Position numbers and translations under genes: made by a program
The notes under the pieces: generated by a model
What the model was told of the DNA's origin: nothing
Seen by the model: only the letters and a program-made list of their open reading frames with translations
Database searches by the model: none
Assembly (NCBI GenBank): GCA_025201805.1
Contig: MU619264.1
Span: forward strand, 1-64,000
Source of the DNA: Parasitella parasitica
Lineage: Eukaryota; Mucoromycota; Mucoromycetes; Mucorales; Mucoraceae
Length of the DNA stretch: 64,000 nt
Reading direction: 5' to 3'
In this document: one piece after another, positions 48,726 through 60,547 of the stretch
How the letters are laid out: each line of letters opens with the position of its first letter
Numbering within the stretch: position 1 is the stretch's first letter

Positions 48726-50315
48726 AGTGTTGTTTGGCTAAAACCAACTGTATGATCAAATGAGAAAAAATGACGTACAGAGGAAAGGAAGAATGAGAGA
48801 ATTATTATCGTATTATTCTGTCAAGTTAGATATACAACAATAAATAAAACAAGCTATTAACAAGATATCCTGTCCTTGCTTAAACATACCAACTCCTGCT
48901 CAAAAAATACATAGTTAAAATTGTATAAATTCTGCATGTTCTTGTCGCTCACAGAAATTGATGCATATATCATATTGTCTATGTATTTAAACTAGTTCAT
49001 GCAAGTTAAAAGGTAATACGCATGAATGTTGGAAGCTCGTGCTTGGTTGTATAACCGTTACTCTCCGGAGATCCAGGCAATGTGTGAATTTTTTAGGTAA
49101 TTTTTTGATACTGACTCTGGCTCTATTCATATTAATAGGCTATAATCACTGGTATATAACCTGGGTGTGGATGTCAACATATATTTATTTAGATAGTTGT
49201 ATATCATTCCAATGGCTTAGAGCTGACGACCATATTATCCACACAGAAAAATTCGAGGTGAATCTGCCCGAATAATGCTACTTTTTTTTAAAAAGGATGG
49301 GTCAACAATGTTGATTAAAAAAAAGGTTTATTTTCAGAATTAGGTCAATTAGAACAAAACTTGATGCTCTATTTATGATTTTTACGACTACTTTCGATAG
49401 TTAGAGCTATGTAAACTGTTCTGAAAAATAATCTTTCGCAACTGTAGCTTCATTATTTCTGCCAAGAACCAAAACCTGTCTCGACCAAGAGTAATCATCA
49501 AATTATTGTGCCAATGTTTATAAGGTCAAAAGTGGGTCTTTGAAAAGGCTAAAAATTGAATCCGTTTTTCTCCATTACCTCACTGTACCCATCTAAAATT
49601 TGGGCACCTAGTAGAAAATTATACTACAAACATACGTTAATAATTTATTCAAGTCAAAATGGTGTTGTGGTTAGTTGAGAAATTGGTCAGCAAAGCTTTG
49701 TGTAAAAAGATAAAAATGGCTCATCCTTATCGAATTCAGGGTTCACAAAGACATGTCTGGTACCAGTAGGTGTAACAAAACGTGTCTTGCTACTTCACTT
49801 GAAAACTTGAACATGATTTACTTGCAAAGTTTGGTACTTGTTATAGGACAATATGCCGTAAAATTGGAAATATCTTGTTCTGGCAATATCTCGACTACAA
49901 TGATACATATCCAGAATCAAAAAAACGTAGTGATGTACAGTTATCAAACTAATATTGGGATATACTCTTAGCTTGAACTACAAATCCGTGCCTGAAAATG
50001 ACTCTGAAGTTGGCCCAAAGTTGAAAACTGAAAATCCAACATGAGGTTTGGAGTCCAAAAACAGGAAAATCTGAAAAATGGTCATAGATGAGATCTCGTA
50101 TATGTTGTAGAATGGTGTAAAAAAAGAATATTTTGGCTGAAAGTTGTGTCTCTATCGCTTAATAGTTTGTAAAGATATCAGATATTGCAATTTAGGTGTT
50201 TAAGCGGGGGAAAAGGTAATATTTCAAATTTGGTGGTATTTATTTAATCCAAAAAATGAAGGTATACAAAAATGGCTTTTGAGCCCGTATTATGCAGTAT
50301 CTCAGCTATCGATTC
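48726..50315. other. Intergenic, nothing recognised
   Basis: About 1.6 kb of AT-rich DNA before the interrupted repeat. Frames at 49039-49275 and 49753-49971 have hydrophobic or mixed composition but no signature and no splice partners. Confidence 0.45.
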
Positions 50316-50421
50316 ATATTGAGGCATGCCCAAGTTACCTAGAGCCATGGCTTTGCTCCTCAATTGAAAAGAGGTGGTGCACTCAAGTTTACCATGACGG
50401 ACCGTTCGATCTCCGACAATC

Positions 50422-50430
50422 TTTGGTTTT
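50422..50430 (+). repeat. Target-site duplication, left (TTTGGTTTT)
   Basis: Nine bases directly before the left terminal inverted repeat, repeated exactly at 52953-52961. The same sequence occurs only once at the uninterrupted site in repeat copy 1. Nine bp is the common duplication length for Mutator-like elements. Confidence 0.93.
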
Positions 50431-52952
50431 GGATCCCCTTATTTTCTGTCGTCGGATAAATGTTTGAAAAGGTCTTCATCGTTAAACCATAAACCATAAG
50501 GCATCTATTCCAAATAAGCAAAAAATTCTTTATTTTCTTTTACTTCTTCATGTTTTTGTAATTTTTTATCACGTTTAGTTCCACTGACGGTTTTGTCTAC
50601 GAAAGAAACTAGAATGGTTGTTTCTAATGCTTTCAATCTGATCAAGTGCACTTTGGATTGCTGAATTCAAAGTTTCCAACTCTGCTGCGTCAACTCCAGG
50701 TATCATTTTGAATTTTTCTACATCACGCTTACTATGATGTAAGGCAGTAATTCGTGACAAAGCCATGTCAATAGCAGCAGAATTTCTTAAGATAGTGGCC
50801 TCTTCTTCTGGGTTGTCTTCTACGTTAATGTCTAATTAAGTTTTAGTCTACAAGTATTTTGTAAGATGCAACTTCTAAAACTACTTACTGTTGTTCTCTT
50901 CTTCAGAATCGTGTCGAGTATGTTGCTCAAGCTCCAGTCCATTGCTAACGTCCGCTTCAATCTTCAAAGGCATAGAGGTGTATCTCTTAAGTAGACACAT
51001 ATGTTTGCAAGCAATTTGTGTTTTTTTGAAATCTGGACAAAGACATGTGCAGATAACGTTATTAATCACGCGTACTTGATATGTAATTCGAGGCTTATTA
51101 GGATCGAACGATTGAATTTTCCATGCACCATTATTATTATCGTCAGTATTTGTGAAAGAGCCTTGAGGGTTTCGAATCATTGAAATGAGGCTTTCATTTG
51201 AGATTTGCGATGCCATGTAAGATTTTCTTGCAATATTATTTTGTAATGGGCCCATCCGTCCAGTATTTGCTAATATTCTATTAGACTCTTCAGTGAAGTA
51301 ATATTCAACATCGTTTGTCAGGACAAAGACCAATCTGTCTAATCTGTTGATTCTCAATCGCTCAAAGTAAATGATTTTCAGTTGATTATGCCAACTTTCG
51401 ATGTAGTTGTTGGTTACAAATGACTTGTGGATTTCTTTGACGAAGGGTGCTCCCCATCTCTTGACTACTTCTTCATAATTGAACCAGTATCGAGTAAAAT
51501 AATCCAAGACTTCAGCATGTTCTTCGATTTTTAGCTTGAATCTTTCTATTTTTCTAAATAATGAATTTTTCCTCGTTTCAGCAAGAATTAAGTGCAAGTC
51601 GTTCAAAAGATCCTGCTTGTACTCTGTTGCTTCAGTGTTTGACATGCTCGTAGGTAAAGACAGCTTTGCACCCAGGTTATCTTTCCATGCTCGCCAGACA
51701 TGGAAGGCACAATAATGGATAACAACTTGGTTTCTAAAAGCTGCTTTGATGGCATTAACTTCGGCCAAGCTACAGTCAATTGTAATTGCAGTAGGTGCAA
51801 AATTACAATTGTCTCGTAGATAAACAAGCCATTGATTTATAGGACCTACACTTTGATCATTAGTGACCATATATGCAATAGGATAGCCCTTTCCAGTCAA
51901 TAAATCTTTAACTAAAAGGGTATATAAAACCTCCATGCTTCTAGAAGAAATGCCATGGGTAGCGTCTAGACAAAATGATTGATGCTGTTCCATTTTTCTT
52001 GATTGAATTTGGGATTGGAAACCATAAGCAAACAAACTTGTGTCTTGTGAATATAATTGTGGGTTGCCAGCAAAAATTTTATATCCCTGAGAAGCTAACT
52101 TATCATTCAACCAAAATAAAAATGATTCAATATCGTTCTCTCGATATCTGTACAAGTAATCTTTCATCTAATTATAAAGTTTAATTTTTTCATTATTGTT
52201 CAATAGCACGGATTGTATATCAATACCTTCTTCATTAAATTGTAAACATCATCATAACTAGGACGTCGAGATCCTTTGTTTTCTTCTTTCAATGTATCCA
52301 AAGTTTTTAGGGTTGCAGTTCTTATACTTCTGCATTTGTTTCCTAAAGCCAAATGGTACTTGATAGTGTCAATAGCCGTGCTGTTAATTGGCAACGTGCC
52401 CAGTTCATTTAAATCACCAGGAGTGTGATTTGTGTGATCTTTCAAAAGTTTGAACTCTACAACATCTGATCCTAAATGACTTGGCACATTTGCATGATAG
52501 CTAGCAATACTCAATTGGGCTGCACACCCACAGCGCTTACTATCTTTTTGACCAATACGTACAGATCGCTTGGATTCGTATGCTCCACTTCGATGGCATT
52601 GTCTTGTTTCTCCAAATACGACTTTGTCACTACTTTTCCATTTTCTTAGTTTTGTCCATTTGGTACCGCAGTATTCGTTTATCTTTAATAGACATGCTTC
52701 CCATACTGAGGTCTTAACATAAATTACTACATCCAATGGTAGTTTCCTTGATTGATTCGATGGCATTATGCTCAACGCATTTTTGATATTAGCTACACTA
52801 TATACGATAGGTGGAGTTTCAGACATGATTAGAGTTATTATCTTATATTATTCTGGTTGAAGATCGTCAAATATTTATAAATGACACTTAAAAGCCACTC
52901 GAAGCCACACCCTCTTCAAACATTTATCCGACGACAGAAAATAAGGGGATCC
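50431..52952 (-). mobile_element. Mutator-like DNA transposon (MULE), 2522 bp, apparently intact
   Basis: Terminal inverted repeats of 42 bp (50431-50472 and 52911-52952) begin GGATCCCCTTATTTTCTGTC and match except for one position (A versus G near the inner end). The element is flanked by exact 9-bp direct duplications (TTTGGTTTT). It carries one transposase gene on the minus strand with an uninterrupted spliced frame. It sits inside copy 2 of the 0.75-kb repeat; copy 1 still shows the empty site, which proves insertion rather than chance. The near-perfect ends and open frame suggest a recent event. Confidence 0.94.
50575..52826 (-). CDS. MULE transposase with SWIM zinc finger
   Basis: Three exons (52826-52227, 52167-50889, 50831-50575) give 711 residues with no internal stop. 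The N-terminal ~200 residues hold a Cys/His-rich region (CHRSGAYESK, RCGCAAQL, LLKDHTNHTPGD) resembling the FAR1/WRKY-GCM1-like DNA-binding fold of MULEs. The DDE catalytic triad is visible: Asp268 in CLDATHG, Asp331 in AITIDCSLAE, Glu457 in NNYIESWHNQ. A SWIM zinc finger follows (CTCLCPDFKK ... CKHM; ligands around 575-589). The tail has a short coiled-coil-like segment. The enzyme would bind the terminal inverted repeats and cut and paste the element. All expected residues are present. Confidence 0.93.
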
Positions 52953-52961
52953 TTTGGTTTT
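52953..52961 (+). repeat. Target-site duplication, right (TTTGGTTTT)
   Basis: Exact copy of 50422-50430, directly after the right terminal inverted repeat. Removing the element plus one duplication restores the sequence seen (reverse complement) at about 39687-39707. Confidence 0.93.
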
Positions 52962-53500
52962 TTACCAGTTTTAATCAACGAAGGATCCATTTAGCACTTT
53001 TTCTTCAATACCTCCAAAAAGTGCTAATACAATAGACGTTATAATTATAAGTGCGTTTGTAAAGTATTAATTTGTGCATCTAATGATATAAGTTTAAAAC
53101 AAAGTTGCCACCAAAAATTGTGAGTAATTTGTGACTAAATGAAAACGTGTTTTTTGACAAAAAGTCCATGTTTTGAATATGTAGTAACTAAAATAGTAAT
53201 TGTGTATCAAAATTGAAGTGAAATGAAATGTTTTCTATTGATATATGTCATAATGAAAAACTGCGTTTTTGAGGTCAAATTTGAAGAAAACGTATTTTAT
53301 ACCAATTTTTCCTTGTATATACCCATAAAATCTCTGAAAATTGATGACTTTTTCATCACGGTGGAAATGCATCAGAAAGTTATTGTGAACTGTGAGGAAT
53401 CTTGCGGCGTGGTTCTAAGCACTTTTCTGACGATGATATATTTGCCTTTTGAAAAAAAAACAAGTTCTTGTGCGCAAAAATTGATTTTGTCGAGCATTTA

Positions 53501-53725
53501 GCGATACAAAACAGCAATTTGTTGTACCATATAGCTTGGTGTTTGGGGTATTCGGTGCTAATATTTTAGCAGTAATTGAAGAAGGGGAGTGTGTCGAATG
53601 GATTTGCGGTATAACAATAAATTGAGCAACGTACTGATTATAGGTACTATACAGTGGGAACGTATTCGCAATAAACCGTAAATCATTTTATTCAAGCATC
53701 AAGTACATTATAACATAGTACGTTG
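53501..53725. other. Spacer between repeat copy 2 and CTR9
   Basis: Short AT-rich spacer holding the 3' end of the CTR9 gene (ATAAA-type words on the minus strand). The frame at 53223-53501 runs through the repeat itself and is not called a gene. Confidence 0.45.
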
Positions 53726-56700
53726 CTACATGTCTTCTTCCTCATCAGAATCTTCGATGATTCGTTTACTTCGATATTGCTAATATACAACCAGTTAATC
53801 TTGGGATAAGTCATGTCAAAATATTGATTTATTACCTTTTTGTCTTTCTTATTCAGCATTTTCTGATACTCAGACTCCGGTTCACCCTCATCTTCATCCT
53901 CGTCTAGTTCCTTTCTCTTTCTACCACGCTGTTTCTTGGCTTTTTTCTCCTCATCAAATTCATCGTCATCTACCTGTTGGCTAGCCATCAGCAAATTATC
54001 TTCGCGAACCTTTTCCATCAAACGACGACGATTTTCCTCCATTCTTTCATTTTCAAGATTTTGCTGCTTGATTTTTTCCTGCTCAGCCTGTTTGAGTTTA
54101 TTTCGCTCCTCTTCACGCTTCTTTCGTGCTATGATTAACTTGGTTTCTTTATCTTCCTCATATTGCACTTGCTCTACTAATTTTCTGTCTAATTGAACTC
54201 GCAATGTTTCACCATAACGCTCACGCTGTTCGGTAATCTTTTTATCATACAAGGTGTGTTCAGTGACATTAATCAGCACGCGGAAGGCACGCTGAGCACA
54301 TTCCAAGCATCGCAATGCACAGCGAATACTGTCTGAGCTACGCTGATCCAGAGCTAAATCAGAGATTTGCTGAGCGTATGATTGCTGCACAAGAGCCAAG
54401 TTGTATTGAGTGGTTTTGTCAGAGGGTGTAATGTGAAGAACCTTTTCTGTAGTTTTTAGTGATTGATACATGATTTCAGGATCTTTGTCGACTTTAGAGA
54501 GAATGAACTGTGTTCTTGCAAGGCAGAGTAGCAGATTGGTATCTTTGTTATTGAAGAATTTCTTGAGAGCATTTTCATACTATGAAGACGATATTAGCTG
54601 GTGATAGATAACATTTTGCAAATTCTACTCACCATAACAATTGCTTGTTTGTATTGTTTCAGTTCAACGTAGACATGCGCTAAATTGACCCATACACTAG
54701 CATTATTGACTGCAGCCTCGCGGACTTGGTTGAATAAATCTCTAGCTTGCTCAAAATGCCCGTTCTCGGCAATGGCGATAGCTAAACCATTGGCAGCATA
54801 CACGTTATTGGGATCACGTCTCAGTGCCTGGGAGTAGAAATTGACAGCCAGCTTGTATGTATCAGTGCGGGCTTGTTTGAACTTGTCGCCCTTGAATTCT
54901 CTTGCTGTTGCATTATGATAATTACCAAGAGCCACATGAGTGTACAAATCGTTCTTATCACAGTCCTTGAGCACTTTTTCGTATGATCTCTTGCTCAGTT
55001 TTTCCGAATCACTTGCCTGAGCTTGTCCAATCATGATCCATGCTTTAGTGTCGTCTGGGTCTGTATCAAAGACTTCTTTATAGTATTCAATGGCATCTGA
55101 TGGTCTGCCAAGAGATTGTTCTATCGCGCCCAGGCGTAAATGAGCTAGACAGAGGTTAGGATACATATCCACATGTGGTATTACTCATCTACTTTACCAT
55201 CTGTATATCCAGGATAATCCTCAATCAGCTTCTTGTAAATCGAAGAAGCTTTTTCAATTTCTAATCGCTCCTCATAAAGTCTAGCCAAGTTGTAACTCAT
55301 TGTCAATTTAATATTCTTTTTGGAACCAGGGCCTGGTTCGCTCTCTTTGATGGCAAGGCTATAGTAGCTTTCGGCTTCAGAGAGGTTGCCTAGTTTTTGA
55401 TGCATCACAGCAATATTATTCAGCAGTTCAGGCTTGATTTCTTTAACACGATCTTGAGAAACAACATCATTTTGGGGCAAATGATTCAGCAGCGATAAAG
55501 ACCGTTCATAATCTACATGATACGCAAAAAAAGAAAATAAAATGCTTGTCGTATATCAGTTTTTGCATAGTCGCTTACATTTCAACGAATTAGCACTGTC
55601 ATTGTCTTCGTACATTTCAGCAATTTCAATTGCCAGGAGAGGATCGTCATTTGCATTTTCCAAAATTTTACTAAACAAAGCAAGAGACTTTTCCTTCTTT
55701 CCAGAAAGACCATAAAGTGATCCCAATACTTTCATGATTTCCACACAATCAGGCTCTGCCTTGAGAAGCTTTTCAAATATCTCAATAGCTGTGTTGTTTT
55801 CTCCCTTCCTCAGCTGCATTTGGCCCATTCCAAACTGTGCTAATGTGTGCTGTGGATTGAGCTCCAGTGCTTGCGCATAAAACTTGTGGGCGTTGTCGAA
55901 TTCTTGCATTTGGTGGTGAGCTCTTGCGATTTGATACGATGCTTCAGCATTCATTTCATTGTTGGAAGCGTTCGCCAAAGCTCTCGAAGCAGACGCCATA
56001 GTCTTTTCAAAATCACGAGTCAAAAAGAAATGATTTGCCATCATATTCAAAACAGCAGGGTGCTTCTTGTTGACCATGTGCGCCTTTTGCATGTGCTGAA
56101 GACCATGTCGCAAAGCTGTTTCTTGCTGAACCAGTCCGTTACTAACCGATTTAGACTCGTTCAATTCGATAATGGCCAACATGATGAGCGCTGTGGCGTT
56201 GGGCACGGTACTGATATCAATGCAGCGTTTTAATGCGGCTTTGGCTTCAGGGTACATTTTCAATTGAGCAAAACACTGTGCGATACCCAAACGAATCTCT
56301 AGGCCAGAGACTTTATTTCGTGAGTGCTTGAGGGCGCTTTGGTAAGTGCTGAGCGCAGCTTTGTACTGTCGACGGTGGTATTGAATTTTGGCTCTGCCCA
56401 AAAGAGCAGGAATGCAGCTGGGTCTCTTTTCAAGAACCATGTTGAATGAACGAGATGCGTCGTCGACTTTTTTGAGCAAAATGTAGAGATTTCCCTTCAC
56501 TACAAAAGTCGGTTCATACTGATTGTAAATACGATCGGCAGCGTTAATTGATTGTGTTGCATCTTCGAGGTATTTTTGGCGTTGCGTGTCGTCTGTTTCT
56601 TTCTTTGCAAGGCGCATGTAAAGGGTTGCGATCAATGTTAGTAAGGGCAGTTTCTGCCGAGGTGTTGTGTGAGGTGATTGACTAGCTACACGAAATAATA

Positions 56701-57045
56701 TGTCAAACAGTATAGGCTACATTATGTATGTTATTTACCAGTGGTCAAACCAGCTTGAACGACGCTAATACTTTGTTCAATCTTGTCTTGCTCGTAATAC
56801 TCAATCTAATTTCATCAAATCACATCAGCGTCTGTCTATACAAACACGTATTGCACTTTAGGTCTTACGGCAAGCATTCGATAGTACGGTAAACCGACGC
56901 TCTCCTGGCGGAAGATATCGGTCAGCTCGGTTGGGTTTGTAGGCAAATCATTGCAAACGACTTCCAGGACTTGTTCGTGCTGCAAAGGTACTTCTATTGT
57001 CTTGGATCTGGCACCGTAGTTGTTTCCAAAGCTTGCAGATGCCAT
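53726..57045 (-). CDS. CTR9: Paf1 complex subunit Ctr9 (TPR protein)
   Basis: Seven exons (57045-56848, 56805-56739, 56685-55579, 55512-55198, 55144-54633, 54579-53836, 53779-53726) give 998 residues. The start (IEVPLQHEQVLEV, then VGLPYYRMLAV) and the run of tetratricopeptide repeats (ALLGRAKIQYHRRQYKAAL, AQFGMGQMQLRKGENNTAIE, AANGLAIAIAENGHFEQARD) are typical of Ctr9. After ~820 comes a long charged helix (RKKREEERNKLKQAEQEKIK) and an acidic/basic tail ending SKRIIEDSDEEEDM. Ctr9 is the scaffold of the Paf1 complex, acting on RNA polymerase II elongation and histone H2B ubiquitylation in the nucleus. The last exon was found by its SDEEED tail. The gene is divergent from RPN2. Confidence 0.96.
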
Positions 57046-57262
57046 TGTTGTAATATATCAAAAGCTGTGTCTGCAAAACACGCACACCTTTACTAATTGG
57101 AAATTGTCCTCTTTCATTTTAAGCCTCCAAAACATTGGATGTACAGTCGTCGATTCACATACGTCACTAGTTAACACGTAACTTTACGCGGCAACAAGTA
57201 GGTCCACAGCTTCAAGAACTTCATCCTCTTGTTCTTTTTCAATTAAACAATAAAAACACTAC
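57046..57262. promoter_or_regulatory. Divergent promoter region, CTR9 / RPN2
   Basis: 217 bp between two opposite start codons. No clear TATA box for either gene. No GGTGGCAAA-type proteasome element (Rpn4 site) was seen, but GCGGCAA at 57188-57194 has part of that motif. Confidence 0.6.
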
Positions 57263-60200
57263 ATGACAGCACTTACATCTGCCAGTAAGCTCAATTCTTT
57301 GATGCATCCAGTGTCTATCCAACATTTCTAACTTTTTATATTTGCATTTTCACAGACGGCATCATTGCTTTGCTCGATGAGAAGCAACCAGAGTTGAAAG
57401 TTTATGCTCTTCAACAATTAAACTCTCTTGTGAATGAATTTTGGGCTGAAATCTCTGATTCTATTGCCAAGATGTAAGCGTTTAGTTGCCAATGTTCGCT
57501 CGATATATCTAACAACACATGCTAGTGAAATCCTCTATGAAGACTCCACGTTCACGCAAAGAGAACTGGCTGCTTTAGTCGCATCCAAAGTAAGTTGATA
57601 GGATAAGCAGTATAAGCAAATGTGTGGTAACCATCGAAACACACTTGCAGGTGTATTACAACTTGGGCGAGTTGGATGATTCGCTCACGTTTGCTCTTGG
57701 TGCAGGTCAATCCTTTGACCTTTCAGATTCTTCTGAATACGTAACCACAATTATTTGTAAGCCCGTCCCAACAATTGCCTTACATGAATCTAATGCTAAC
57801 ATGATAAATATATAGCCAAATGTATTGACAAGTACATTAACCTCAGAACAACTTTGGAAACATCTGATGAGATCGATTCTAGGCTCCAGGACATTGTAGA
57901 GAGAATGTTCCAACGCTGTGCTGAAGATTGCGAATACGAACAGGCAATCGGTATTGCACTTGAGTCAAGACGTCTCGATATTGTTAAATCCATCGTTCAA
58001 AAGGGCGACGCCAGCAAACTTCTTTCTTACGTCCTCGATGTTTGCATGACACTGGTACAAAACTTAGAATTCCGTAACGAGGTCTTGAGATTGCTTGTTG
58101 ATTTGTACAAAACACTTGAAAACCCTGATTACATCTCCATCAGCCAATGTTTGGTTCACCTGAACGATTCTACTTCTTGCGCACAGATGTTGAAGAGTTT
58201 GGTTGATAAAAAGGACGAACTTATGGCCTATCAAATCTCATTTGATCTGGAAGAAAATGCGACACAAGAGTTCTTATCAAAGGTTGCTGCCGAATTACCT
58301 GTCGAGCCCGAGACTGAAAATACAGAGATGTCTACAGAGGAGGAAAAGGTATGTGTACGAGCTTATTATTGAGATCCTGTTTGCTAATGGTCTGTACAAT
58401 TAGCCCAAGAATGACACTCCTTACAAGAAAATCAAGTCTATTTTGTCTGGCGAGGAGTCTATCCGTCTTCATCTCGAATTCCTGTATCGCAACAACCACA
58501 GTGATTTGTTGATTTTGAAAAATACAAAGGTATGTGTATGTGCATTTGGGTGGACATGGTGGAAATTAATCGATGCAAATAGAATGCTTTAGAGTCAAGA
58601 AACTCCATCTATCATTCTGCCGTTACTTTTGCCAATGCCTTCATGCAAGCTGGTACTACCAGTGATGAGTTCTTGCGTCAAAATCTGGATTGGCTATCTA
58701 GAGCTACCAATTGGTCCAAGTTTAGTGCTACTGCAGCTCTTGGTGTCATTCACAAGGTAAGGTCGAAAGGTATACATTAGAAACAACTTGATTAACCTTG
58801 CTAAATAGGGTCAATTAGCTCAATCTATGAATTTGTTGGCTCCTTATCTGCCTCAAGAAGGCGTCAGTGGTAACAGCTCTTATTCTGAAGGTGGTTCACT
58901 ATACGCATTGGGCCTCATCAATGCTAATCATGGTGCCGAAGTGCTGAATTTCCTTAAAAAGGCATTGAAAGATACTTCAGATGATGTTATTCAACATGGC
59001 GCTTGTCTTGGTCTTGGTGTTGCTGGAATGGCAACCGCAAATGAAGCTATCTATGAGGATCTCAAGAACGTCCTCTATGGCGACAATGCTGTCGGTGGTG
59101 AAGCCGCTGGTTTATCGATGGGTTTGATTATGCTTGGGACTGGAAATGAGGAAGCCATCGAAGATATGCTCCAATATGCTCATGAAACACAGCATGAAAA
59201 GATTATTCGTGGATTAGCCATTGGTATTCCTTTCATCATGTACGGTAAGGAGGAACAAGCCGACGATTTTATAAAAAAGATGTTAGAAGACAAGGATCCC
59301 GTCATCCGTTATGGTGGTATATATACAATTGCCATGGCTTATAGTGGTACCGGTAATAATAAGGCTATTCGTCGCTTGCTCCATGTTGCTGTTAGTGATG
59401 TCAATGATGATGTTCGTCGTGCTGCGGTTACTTCTCTTGGTTTCGTCTTATTACGCAATCCCAAGCAAGTGCCTCGTATTGTCCAACTTTTGGCTGAAAG
59501 TTACAATCCCCACGTTAGATATGGTGCTACACTCGCATTAGGCATATCTTGTGCTGGTACTGGCTATCTTGATGCTCTTGAACTTCTTGAACCCATGACC
59601 AAGGATCCTGTTGACTTTGTTCGTCAAGGTGCATTCATGTCACAGGCCATGATCTTGATCCAGCAAACTGAAAACACAAATCCTAAAGTTGCTGGTGTTC
59701 GTAAACTCTATGAAAAGATTATTAGCGATAAGCACGAAGACCCCATGGCTAAGTTTGGTGCTGTTCTTGCACAAGGTATTCTTGATGCCGGTGGAAGAAA
59801 TGTGACAATCTCTCTTTTATCTAGAACTGGACATGCCAACATGCCTGCCATTGTTGGTATGGCTGTCTTTACACAATTCTGGTACTGGTATCCCTTAACA
59901 CATATGCTAAGCTTAGCGTTCACGCCTACTGCTATCATTGGTCTCAATAAGAATCTCGAGACCCCTCGATTTGAATTTGTTTCCAATGCCAAGGCATCCT
60001 TGTTTGCTTACCCTCCAGCTATAAAACCTCCATCTGCTATTGTTGTTGAAAAAGTTGCAACTGCCGTGTTATCTACAACTGCAAAGGCCAAGGCCCGGGC
60101 AAAGAAGGTTGAAAAGGAGAAGGGGGATCATATGGATATTGACGAGGATAAATCTGGCATCAGGGACGAGGAAATGGTTGAAGAAGAGAAGAAAGAAGAG

Positions 60201-60547
60201 CGCAAGACTGTGCAAAAGAAAAAGAAGGAAGAAAACTTTGAAATTCTTGAGAATATGGCTCGCGTTGTCCCAGCACAACTTAAACATATTGCGTTCAAGG
60301 ACGAATCACGTTATACACCTGTCAAGCATCAAAATGTTGGTGGTATCATTATGCTGGTAGATAATAAGCCTGATGAGGAAGAAGACTTGATCCAACCTCG
60401 TGTTCCTTCTGGAGGTAAGTGTCTTTTAGCAATGCAACATAATGCAAAGGTTTCTAAGTTTATGTTTCTCTAGATGCAACAACAAGAAATGCAGCAGAAG
60501 AAGAGGCAGCACCCTTTGAACCTTTCGAGTACCCATTTGAAGATTAA
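57263..60547 (+). CDS. RPN2: 26S proteasome regulatory subunit Rpn2 (PSMD1)
   Basis: Nine exons, the first only 22 bp (57263-57284), then 57356-57473, 57526-57589, 57651-57756, 57816-58348, 58404-58529, 58583-58756, 58809-60414 and 60474-60547, give 940 residues. The N-terminus ([20 protein letters not shown]) and the PC-repeat core ([60 protein letters not shown]) are Rpn2 hallmarks. A Lys/Glu-rich insertion (~790-840) precedes the conserved C-terminus. Rpn2 is the large scaffold of the 19S base next to Rpn1, binding Rpn13 through its C-terminal end. The last residues (EPFEYPFED) match the Rpn13-binding tail pattern of an acidic peptide with Pro-Phe. Confidence 0.96.

Larger units (their letters stand above)
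50316..53500 (+). repeat. 0.75-kb hairpin repeat, copy 2, split by the MULE
   Basis: The left part (50316-50430) and right part (52953-53500) together match 39050-39802 in inverted orientation. The hairpin TTAGCACTTTTT ... AAAAAGTGCTAA is conserved at about 52991-53027. The two copies thus form an inverted pair roughly 11-14 kb apart. Confidence 0.85.

Noticed and set aside
53223-53501. 92-codon frame inside repeat copy 2
   Set aside because: Copy 1 of the repeat does not keep this frame open, so it is not conserved as coding.
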